From a virus: 27,946 nucleotides of DNA. Below the pieces are notes generated by a model. It saw nothing but the letters and a program-made list of their open reading frames with translations. It was not told the DNA's origin and made no database searches. Shown here one piece after another: positions 7,660-13,249 of this stretch. Position 1 is the stretch's first letter. Every line of letters begins with the position of its first letter. The stretch is from positions 1 through 27,946 of IMG/VR virus record IMGVR_UViG_3300037584_005313, one strand, 5' to 3'. Made by a program: the position numbers and the translations under genes.

Positions 7660-8135
7660 CCGCCTTTGAACGAGCATGGGATGTGTTGAAAATGCCAGCG
7701 CGTGATAGAAGGTATGCTGTGACTAATGAGGATGTCGAGCGAATCCAAGCCTTAACTGCTCAAGGCATGAGCCAAGCGGGGATTGCTCGATTGTTAAATG
7801 AAGAAGGCAAGCCAGTGAGCGTCGGCATAGTCCATTATTGGGCCAATGAAGCATCACGGTTAAAACAACGAGAAAAGAACTCCAAGCGAAGGTATGAACC
7901 CGGTTCTGTTGAAAACGCAATGCGGATAGAGAGAGATCAACAAAAGCGAAAAGAAAATTGGGAGGCCGACCCAGATATGAAATTGCGCCATGCAATTCAA
8001 TCAGCAATTGGTGAAACGCGCTCAAATAGAAAAACGGTTGCGGGAATGTCTATGGAGGATGCGGAAAACAAAATCCGTAGTAAAGAATTGACACGGCCAA
8101 ATGCCAAAATACCCGAAAAGGAGGATGGCCGATGA
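7656..8135 (+). CDS. Tagged helix-turn-helix DNA-binding protein
   Basis: The 159-residue protein starts at ATG 7656 (ATGA overlap) with the tag MTAFERAWDVLKMP. Residues ~24-68 form an HTH of resolvase/homeodomain-like type: VERIQALTAQGMSQAGIARL, then NEEGKPVSVGIVHYWAN as the recognition region. The remainder is basic and helical (REKNSKRRYEP; RDQQKRKENW) with a possible second small domain (HAIQSAIGETRSNRKTV). This is a credible sequence-specific DNA-binding protein, possibly a regulator of host or early viral genes if it is delivered with the genome. No catalytic serine or DDE residues are seen, so a recombinase is unlikely. Confidence 0.86.
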   Translation: MTAFERAWDVLKMPARDRRYAVTNEDVERIQALTAQGMSQAGIARLLNEEGKPVSVGIVHYWANEASRLKQREKNSKRRYEPGSVENAMRIERDQQKRKENWEADPDMKLRHAIQSAIGETRSNRKTVAGMSMEDAENKIRSKELTRPNAKIPEKEDGR

Positions 8136-8701
8136 CCGCATTTGACCGAGCGTGGGATGTGGTGAAAGCCCCGCTTTATGATTGGGAGTCGTATGATCCA
8201 AGAACAAATACGGTTGAATGGGATATGCCGATTACGGAGGAAATAGAACAAAATGAATTTAACCATTTATATCCAGACATAATGCGAACACCTTTACAGG
8301 GTTCACATGAAAATGCCAACTATGGGGGCATGGGTGAAACCTTTTGGGTTTCTAAAGACAATATGGCAAGAGGTTCAGCCCAAACCAATTATGACACTGG
8401 CATGATTCGTATTCATCATTTTGAAGTCGCTACTCCAAAAAGAGGTCAAGGTAATGCTGAAAAATACTTGAGAGAGATGATTGAGGAATTGTCAAACCGA
8501 TTAGAGGATGAAGGGCTTGAACCTCATGCTCATGCAACAAGAGCGATTGATGACTCAAAAGAATTTTGGAATAAAATGGTTGATAGGGGGGCGTTAAACA
8601 GTGCATCAGAAAGAGCAAATGTCCGAGTGTCTCCTGATGGTGAGTATTTCAAAACAAGAATTGGTAGTGATGAAATGAAACCTGTGTGGTGGTCTGAATG
8701 A
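8132..8701 (+). CDS. Tagged GNAT-like acetyltransferase
   Basis: The 189-residue protein starts at ATG 8132 (ATGA overlap, AAAAGGAGG upstream) with the tag MTAFDRAWDVVKAP. The core is IRIHHFEVATPKRGQGNAEKYLREMIEEL, described as strand IRIHHFEVA and the acetyl-CoA loop K-R-G-Q-G-N-A with its helix. After it comes HAHATRAIDDSKEFWNKM, the late GNAT strand and helix. It is only distantly like the other two GNATs of the array (823, 6692), so it was probably captured separately. Substrate unknown. The first 90 residues after the tag (FNHLYPDIMRTPLQGSHENA) are not assigned. Confidence 0.86.
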   Translation: MTAFDRAWDVVKAPLYDWESYDPRTNTVEWDMPITEEIEQNEFNHLYPDIMRTPLQGSHENANYGGMGETFWVSKDNMARGSAQTNYDTGMIRIHHFEVATPKRGQGNAEKYLREMIEELSNRLEDEGLEPHAHATRAIDDSKEFWNKMVDRGALNSASERANVRVSPDGEYFKTRIGSDEMKPVWWSE

Positions 8702-9930
8702 CCGCCTTTGACCGAGCATGGCGCATTCTTAAAATGGGCCAGCATTCTTCACACCAAATCGCCCGTTATCCTATTGAGAACAAGGATGATGCAATTTCCT
8801 ATTTGCATTGGTTGGAAAATTCGCCTTATGGGTATCATTACGATGATGATCCAGCAGAAGGAATGGTTGATGCCGAACTTGGTGGTTTGCCTTGGCCTGA
8901 TGGTTTGGGTGAACTGATGGGAAAACGACATAAAGAGATGTGGCAACAAATCAACCCTTGGGAGATTTTAGAGCAAGGAGATATTGAAAAGGCATCATTT
9001 GATGAACAGGCTTACAATAATTTCAAACGGCTAATGGCTAAAAATCCAGATGTTGAAGATGGTTTTGAAGAGGGTGGTGTCCGTTTGCTCGATAACGGAG
9101 ATTTTGTTGATCTTAGCGACGGTTCAAGGTATCGCTACAATGAAGAAACAGAAGACGAAGAATACATTGGTAAAGTGCCAGTCGAAATCGGCAGGGGAAT
9201 AGAACATAAAGTCTATTCAATCCCTCAAACCCAAATGAGAGAGGGTGCTTATGTTGCCAAAGTGCCTTTGTCGCGAGATGGCCGACCAGACCGTGTTAAT
9301 CGGAATGAAGTATATGACGGCCCAGAAGGTGTCACCCGTTCACCAATCGAAGCATATTGGAGTAAAGTATTGGGCCGTTCTCAACCAGTATTGCCTTATT
9401 CTCTTTTCAACTCAAAAGGTTCTTTGGATTTAGTGCAACGGGATATGCGAGAGTATAACCCTTACATTGAGCCGATGTCATTACAAATGGCGCATTTGCT
9501 TGGGCTTGAAGATGTTCCTTCAGATGCCGAGGACTTCTTAGAAGAGTATGATGAAGTGCTTGAGGACACTGGCGAACCACCTAAATTAGATACATTTGGG
9601 GGATTGGTGGGGTATGGGGATTCTTTTGGTGATGAATTAAACGACCGGTATGCGGGCAATGTATCAGAAGAAGGGTTGATATTTGATTATGGTTCTAAAA
9701 CGCCATTTGTAGAGGATACAAGAGGCGGCATGATACCTAAAGAACAAATCGAGCGCATTCTTCAAGATGCAATACATGAGCAAAAGAATGTGCCAAAACG
9801 CTATTTCGGTTATCAATCGGATCTCGACCAAACAATTCGGCAGTTAATCTCCGAATTAGAAGAATCATCTAAGAAGGGCCGTTTTATTGGTTCGTCAATA
9901 TCATTCCCTGAAATCCGTCGAGATATGTAA
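8698..9930 (+). CDS. Tagged, degenerate protein-kinase-like protein
   Basis: The 410-residue protein starts at ATG 8698 (ATGA overlap) with the tag MTAFDRAWRILKMG, and ends the array. Several kinase-fold signals appear in order: a glycine-rich loop candidate I164-G-R-G-I-E-H-K-V-Y, a VAIK-type lysine K188 in AYVAKVPL, a catalytic-loop candidate D316-R-Y-A-G-N321 with the usual five-residue D-to-N spacing, and D330-Y-G as the DFG equivalent. The short N-to-D distance and divergent loop suggest a reduced viral kinase or a pseudokinase. Residues 15-150 form an unassigned acidic helical domain. T7 gp0.7 is a known precedent for phage kinases acting on host transcription and RNA-processing proteins. 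The kinase call is inference from motif order only. Confidence 0.85.
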   Translation: MTAFDRAWRILKMGQHSSHQIARYPIENKDDAISYLHWLENSPYGYHYDDDPAEGMVDAELGGLPWPDGLGELMGKRHKEMWQQINPWEILEQGDIEKASFDEQAYNNFKRLMAKNPDVEDGFEEGGVRLLDNGDFVDLSDGSRYRYNEETEDEEYIGKVPVEIGRGIEHKVYSIPQTQMREGAYVAKVPLSRDGRPDRVNRNEVYDGPEGVTRSPIEAYWSKVLGRSQPVLPYSLFNSKGSLDLVQRDMREYNPYIEPMSLQMAHLLGLEDVPSDAEDFLEEYDEVLEDTGEPPKLDTFGGLVGYGDSFGDELNDRYAGNVSEEGLIFDYGSKTPFVEDTRGGMIPKEQIERILQDAIHEQKNVPKRYFGYQSDLDQTIRQLISELEESSKKGRFIGSSISFPEIRRDM

Positions 9931-9941
9931 TTTAGGTAAGG

Positions 9942-9951
9942 TTTATTTTTT
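9942..9951 (+). promoter_or_regulatory. TATA-like box for a leaderless start at 9971
   Basis: TTTATTTTTT lies 20-29 bases before ATG 9971 in the gap after the tag array. No Shine-Dalgarno sequence precedes that ATG. The spacing fits an archaeal TATA box with transcription starting at or next to the start codon. Confidence 0.45.
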
Positions 9952-9970
9952 ACACCGCCCTCCGCTTATC

Positions 9971-10129
9971 ATGGTCGGACTTTTGACGCTTTTTGGAATT
10001 GCTTTTATCGCTGGATTTTTATTTGTATGGCTAATGCCAATGGATGACGATACACCTTTTCTTGTATTTGCCAGTCAAGAGGAATTAGACCAAATGTGCT
10101 GGTCTGGTTTGCGAAACCCTAAAGAATAG
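9971..10129 (+). CDS. Small single-pass membrane protein
   Basis: The 52-residue protein starts at ATG 9971, chosen over upstream in-frame codons because it opens directly into a hydrophobic helix (GLLTLFGIAFIAGFLFVWLM) and follows a TATA-like box at leaderless spacing. The C-terminal ~27 residues are soluble and acidic (DDDTPFLVFASQEELD). It is untagged, unlike the preceding 8 kb of genes. Function unknown; holin-like or membrane-anchor roles are possible, with no specific evidence. Confidence 0.65.
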   Translation: MVGLLTLFGIAFIAGFLFVWLMPMDDDTPFLVFASQEELDQMCWSGLRNPKE

Positions 10130-10148
10130 ATGTATCGCCGCCCGACCA

Positions 10149-10373
10149 ATGCTTGCGGGCCACTTCACCTATGAACGGTCTTGGGATTCAATCTATGAGA
10201 TGATTGAAAAGGCCGAATCTAAGAAAAATAAACACTTAACTATATTACAGTCCGAGGTTTTGTCGAGAAAAGAAAAAATACATCATATCCGTCAAATTAA
10301 AGGATTAGAGGGCGTTGTCAAAGCCCTTCGATGGAGTATGGGCGATAAGGACATTGACTCGCCTCTTCAATGA
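10149..10373 (+). CDS. Small charged helical protein, unrecognised
   Basis: The 74-residue protein starts at ATG 10149, 19 bases after the previous stop. It is predicted almost entirely helical and charged (YEMIEKAESKKNKHL; SEVLSRKEKIHHIRQIKGLE), suggesting a short coiled coil. No tag, membrane segment or motif is visible. It may be co-transcribed with the gene at 9971. Function unknown. Confidence 0.6.
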   Translation: MLAGHFTYERSWDSIYEMIEKAESKKNKHLTILQSEVLSRKEKIHHIRQIKGLEGVVKALRWSMGDKDIDSPLQ

Positions 10374-10407
10374 AAACTTAGAATAGTGCGGGCATCATCG
10401 TCGGGTT

Positions 10408-11733
10408 ATGTCCGGCGAACATGCTTTTGATGAAGCATGGGAAATTGCTAAGGCAAAAACCAAAGCGGCCTATGATAAAGAGTTATGGAATAGGGCAAAT
10501 GCAAGAAACATAGCCGATGTGTTCATAGAAAATTATGGTGAGAATCAAAAACCTCTCCGTGATGATGTTGCCGCAATGATAGAATATGCCGGTGCTGGTG
10601 GTTCAGAAGAAGGATACCGCAGGGCAGGCATAGAAACTCTTTCGTCTGTTGATAATTGGAAAGAGGCTTTGCTTGCTAATGCGGCGTTTAATACAGATAT
10701 GGATACTGAACATACGGTTCTTGATTTGATGGGCGAAGAAGAAGGAATGCCTCATGCTCGCGCTAAACGCTATGCTGATTTGGCCGATGGCAAACACATT
10801 CTTTACCACGCTTCACCGTTTTGTCAAGAATTGTCTGGTGCGCGTTCATCCAAAAAGAAAAATCAAGTAGCGTCAATGCAACACATGGGCGGAATACAAG
10901 ATACGGCTAATGAGTTAAGAAGGCTTGTTGGCAAAGACAATGTAAGCGTAGTAGTAGAGCAATCGCCCAATGTCAAAAAACCATTCTTAAGCCCAAAAGA
11001 CGAAAATTTGGCGGCTCAAAGGAGAGGCGAATGGAATGCACCGGATAAGTGGTTTAGAACCGCAATGGGTATGCCTAATTTGGCCGCCGCCGACTTTGGC
11101 GCACCTCAAACCCGACGGAGAGCATTCTTTGGAACTGGTTGGGATTCACCAAAACCAACAACCAAAAAACGCTCGATTGATGACCTTATGCCTTGGTTGA
11201 AAGACGATTGGGAGGATGCAAGCGAGGCGAGAGCCGACCGAATCAATTTGTTATCGTCTAAAGGCCAATTAGGTTCAGAGGCTCGCGACTTTTTAATGAA
11301 TACACCAACCCTTGCTGATGGAGGAACATGGATGCCGGGTAATCGTGGTGCGACTTGGCCTGAAGGATTGACAAGGGATAAAAAAACATGGGCGGAACCG
11401 GTAAATGTCGGTGGTAGAATGGTTCGGCCCGAAGGCGGCAAAATCTCTCGCTCTTTGTATCACTTGAAGCCTTTAGATGAAACGGGATGGTCGCAAACAC
11501 ATCACCCACTGGCTCTTACGGATTCTCGATTTATGACTGTTCCCGAACGCCTTTTGTATAATACGATGGATCCTCGTCGCGATATGTCGATGGTTGGCGA
11601 CATGAATAATCCTCAAGACAAGAACATTGGCACTATGCTTGGCAATGTTGTTGCCCCCGTCGTCACAGAAGCAGTCGGCAATCAAATTTTGAATCGCTTA
11701 AATAACAGCCTACGCCGATGGACTGGTCGATGA
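10408..11733 (+). CDS. Tagged DNA (cytosine-5) methyltransferase
   Basis: The 441-residue protein starts at ATG 10408 with a divergent tag, HAFDEAWEIAKAKTK (residues 5-19). C5-methyltransferase motifs follow in order: motif I Y-A-G-A-G-G (60-65, S-adenosylmethionine binding), motif IV SPFCQELSGA with catalytic C139, motif VI Glu E184 (VVVEQSPNV in place of the usual ENV), motif VIII Q234-T-R-R-R, a target-recognition region of ~150 residues, a motif IX-like FMTVPERLLYNTMD, and motif X G412-N-V-V-A-P. PFCQ replaces the usual PPCQ. The enzyme should methylate cytosine in a short DNA sequence, most likely to protect viral DNA from restriction or to mark it. No restriction endonuclease gene is adjacent, so it is an orphan methyltransferase. 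Confidence 0.9.
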   Translation: MSGEHAFDEAWEIAKAKTKAAYDKELWNRANARNIADVFIENYGENQKPLRDDVAAMIEYAGAGGSEEGYRRAGIETLSSVDNWKEALLANAAFNTDMDTEHTVLDLMGEEEGMPHARAKRYADLADGKHILYHASPFCQELSGARSSKKKNQVASMQHMGGIQDTANELRRLVGKDNVSVVVEQSPNVKKPFLSPKDENLAAQRRGEWNAPDKWFRTAMGMPNLAAADFGAPQTRRRAFFGTGWDSPKPTTKKRSIDDLMPWLKDDWEDASEARADRINLLSSKGQLGSEARDFLMNTPTLADGGTWMPGNRGATWPEGLTRDKKTWAEPVNVGGRMVRPEGGKISRSLYHLKPLDETGWSQTHHPLALTDSRFMTVPERLLYNTMDPRRDMSMVGDMNNPQDKNIGTMLGNVVAPVVTEAVGNQILNRLNNSLRRWTGR

Positions 11734-11740
11734 AAAGGGT

Positions 11741-11827
11741 GGGGCCGTATAGGTAAAACATACGGAGAAATGTTGAGTTAGACACACTTTATGATAGCGA
11801 AGAATAGTGGAAAAAAACCTCGGCCCC
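11741..11827. other. Non-coding stretch with potential RNA secondary structure
   Basis: The interval 11734-11861 has no convincing gene. GGGGCCG (11741-11747) is exactly complementary to CGGCCCC (11821-11827) and would close a ~87-base structure. CCGTAT (11745-11750) and ATACGG (11760-11765) form a competing 6-base-pair hairpin with a 9-base loop, sharing three bases with the long stem. It could be a structured RNA, a terminator-like element after the methyltransferase, or chance pairing. There is no T-tract after the hairpin and no T-loop, so it is not a tRNA. Confidence 0.25.
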
Positions 11828-11844
11828 GATTTCCGGTTGTATCA

Positions 11845-11856
11845 CTTATATAAAAA
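11845..11856. promoter_or_regulatory. Strong TATA-like / T-rich element between convergent genes
   Basis: CTTATATAAAAA on the plus strand reads TTTTTATATAAG on the minus strand. On plus it would be a good archaeal TATA box firing at about 11875, antisense to the leftward gene. On minus it lies just past the stop of that gene (11862) and its T-run could terminate the leftward transcript. The orientation cannot be settled from sequence. Confidence 0.35.
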
Positions 11857-11861
11857 CGCTC

Positions 11862-12335
11862 TCATGTTTGATGGCGCATGTGTGCTTGAGTAGAACCAGA
11901 TTCGCTAATGTAATCGTTAATCAAATCATTTAACAAATATGAATTAGGATGCAAGGGATCTCCATTTGCTTGAGTCCATTGTTGAATCCAAGAAACATCG
12001 GATGAAAATATACGGACAAAGACAGTATTATGATGCTGTTGTATTTGATTGCTCGACCATGTGCTTTCAGATTGTAATGTTTGTTCCGCCGTCGCCATCA
12101 ATTGAACCCACGACGCTTCTTCGGTTGAAAGACTTGATGATGGGTAAAGGGGGTGTTGCATGTAAGAGAGTAAAGCAATTGCTGTTTCTTGGTCGAAATC
12201 ACGCGCTCTTGAATGTTCGCCTGCTTCTCTTTCGACCCACGCAGTTAAAGCAGTAGGGTTATCCGTTGAAGCGGATAATGCGGCCTTATAAGAGCGCATA
12301 ATTGAGGTTGCTGTTCGCATATTTGGGGTCGGCAT
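11862..12335 (-). CDS. Unrecognised leftward 157-residue protein
   Basis: This is the only convincing minus-strand gene in the window. The protein starts at ATG 12335 (minus strand) about 27 bases from a TATA-like sequence at 12357-12368. It is helical and polar (RTATSIMRSYKAALSAS; FDQETAIALLSYMQ; STEEASWVQLMATAEQTLQ), with several tryptophans and no cysteine cluster, membrane segment or known motif. Opposite strand and lone position suggest a regulator or an independently expressed early or lysogeny-type gene, but this is context only. Overlapping plus-strand frames are shorter and less protein-like. Confidence 0.6.
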   Translation of the reverse strand: MPTPNMRTATSIMRSYKAALSASTDNPTALTAWVEREAGEHSRARDFDQETAIALLSYMQHPLYPSSSLSTEEASWVQLMATAEQTLQSESTWSSNQIQQHHNTVFVRIFSSDVSWIQQWTQANGDPLHPNSYLLNDLINDYISESGSTQAHMRHQT

Positions 12336-12356
12336 TGCATCAGCACATGTGCCACT

Positions 12357-12368
12357 ACTTCTTAATCA
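12357..12368. promoter_or_regulatory. Candidate divergent promoter with a shared TTAA core
   Basis: The sequence ACTTCTTAATCA reads as a TATA-like box in both directions. Its centre is about 27 bases from the leftward ATG (12335) and about 30 bases from the rightward ATG (12392). That fits leaderless transcription of the leftward gene and short-leader or leaderless transcription of the ribbon-helix-helix gene. The RHH protein encoded alongside is an obvious candidate to bind here. Confidence 0.4.
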
Positions 12369-12391
12369 CAACGCTCATAAGGGTGTTATGT

Positions 12392-12559
12392 ATGACAGGT
12401 GTTATGGGGCATCATGTATCAGTCGTAATGCGAGACGATCTTTTCGCAAAAATGGAAGAGGAAAGAGGTAGAGAATCAAAATCTTCTTTTGTTAATCACA
12501 TAATCGACTTATATTTTAATACGAAGAAACTGAAAAAGGTGAATGAAGATGAACAGTGA
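12392..12559 (+). CDS. Ribbon-helix-helix (CopG/Arc-type) DNA-binding protein
   Basis: The 55-residue protein begins at ATG 12392; ATG 12404 is an alternative. HHVSVVMRDDLFAKMEEERG matches the RHH pattern of a DNA-contacting beta strand (V-S-V-x-M) followed by helix 1. Then SKSSFVNHIIDLYF gives the S-x-F-V-x-x-x-I-x-x-Y/F second helix. RHH proteins act as dimers that insert paired strands into the major groove, commonly repressing their own promoter. It is the first gene of the rightward late unit and sits beside a divergent promoter, so control of that promoter is the likely role. It overlaps the next gene by 17 bases. Confidence 0.82.
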   Translation: MTGVMGHHVSVVMRDDLFAKMEEERGRESKSSFVNHIIDLYFNTKKLKKVNEDEQ

Positions 12560-13013
12560 AGAAAAACAACAAATGGGGATGTATCAAATTCCTCCCCATC
12601 TAAGCGGAGACAATAACAGAATTGATGTTAATTTAATTGCCATGCTATTATGGCAGGCATTATTAGTTGCGGTGGGAGTGACAATTTCACATTTAGGATG
12701 GTATTTGCCAGACGCAACACCGGCTCAAATGGGTCTTCAATATGGGTTAATTACTTTTGGTTTTCTATGCGCTTCAATGGTTTTGTTTCATGTAGGCGGC
12801 GTAAGAGATTCTTTGGCAATGCGGGCCGAATTCACTCGCGAAAATCAAAACGAAAAGTGGATGCGTTCTCAAATGCGGCTACAACAACGCCGCGCCCAAA
12901 AACAACAGTATTGGGCTAATGGGGGCCAAAAGCCTCCACAGTCATTCGCTCAATTTGGATACATACCTAATGAGCAACAACAAACAAATGAAGAAAGCAA
13001 AAAGCAAGGGTGA
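12543..13013 (+). CDS. Two-helix membrane protein with basic/Gln-rich tail
   Basis: The 156-residue protein starts at ATG 12543 (a second ATG follows at 12549). After a polar N-terminus come two hydrophobic segments, LIAMLLWQALLVAVGVTISH (roughly residues 31-50) and YGLITFGFLCASMVLFHVGG (roughly 65-85). The remaining half is soluble, basic and Gln-rich (RSQMRLQQRRAQKQQYW). Two-pass topology with a large positively charged tail suggests a membrane anchor that recruits other proteins or nucleic acid. It precedes another small membrane protein and a GTPase, so these may form one complex. No known family recognised. Confidence 0.8.
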   Translation: MKMNSEEKQQMGMYQIPPHLSGDNNRIDVNLIAMLLWQALLVAVGVTISHLGWYLPDATPAQMGLQYGLITFGFLCASMVLFHVGGVRDSLAMRAEFTRENQNEKWMRSQMRLQQRRAQKQQYWANGGQKPPQSFAQFGYIPNEQQQTNEESKKQG

Positions 13014-13020
13014 GGGTTAA

Positions 13021-13245
13021 ATGTGGCCTTTTACGACCCAAAACGAAAGGCAAGCCGAGGCTATGTCGCAAATACTTGCTGAAAACGCATATGACCGAAA
13101 AATGGAGAGGGTTGCTGGATGGGTTCGCACTTTTGTTGCCTTATTTGGAGGCATTGCGCTTACATTTGCAGTATTGATTGGATTGGAGGCATTAGGCGCA
13201 ACCCCCTCCGAAATATGGAGATGGATGAGAGATTTGGTTGGGTGA
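13021..13245 (+). CDS. Small single-pass membrane protein
   Basis: The 74-residue protein starts at ATG 13021 behind GGTGAGGG. A helical polar N-terminus (RQAEAMSQILAENAYDRKME) is followed by one hydrophobic stretch (RTFVALFGGIALTFAVLIGL, about residues 38-57) and a short amphipathic tail (SEIWRWMRDLVG). It lies between a two-helix membrane protein and a Ras-like GTPase with only a few bases between genes. It could be a membrane partner of the GTPase, a virion membrane-interacting protein or a holin; none can be chosen from sequence. Confidence 0.75.
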   Translation: MWPFTTQNERQAEAMSQILAENAYDRKMERVAGWVRTFVALFGGIALTFAVLIGLEALGATPSEIWRWMRDLVG

Positions 13246-13249
13246 ATGA

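Larger units (their letters stand above)
237..8739 (+). repeat. Dispersed N-terminal tag-coding repeat (about 42 bp per copy) at the head of successive genes
   Basis: Copies start at 237, 823, 1374, 1936 (within the gene at 1921), 4693, 5202, 5588, 6000, 6692, 7240, 7656, 8132 and 8698. Consensus peptide is MTAFDRAWDLLKMP, with T or R at position 6. The first 24 bases are identical between the copies at 6000 and 8698, and between those at 7240 and 7656, including synonymous positions, while the genes behind them differ. Copies before 5300 have T at residue 6 (codon ACC). Those from 5588 on have R (codon CGA). F4, A7, W8 and L11 fall on one face of a predicted amphipathic helix. More divergent versions occur at 3274, 3758, 10408 and 21408. 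The function is unknown; a protein-sorting role is inferred. Confidence 0.9.

Noticed and set aside
7656-8135. Site-specific recombinase (from the resolvase-like HTH)
   Set aside because: Only the HTH is present. No serine-recombinase catalytic domain, DDE triad or flanking inverted repeats can be seen.
11741-11827. Possible tRNA, because a 7-base acceptor-like stem encloses about 73 bases
   Set aside because: No T-arm with a TTC loop precedes the 3' strand (the position holds an A-run), no D-arm pattern fits and no CCA-proximal structure is visible.
11966-12256. Plus-strand frame of 96 codons opposite the leftward gene
   Set aside because: It starts with TTG, has no ribosome site and reads as the complement of a longer, more protein-like minus-strand gene with a well-placed TATA-like element.
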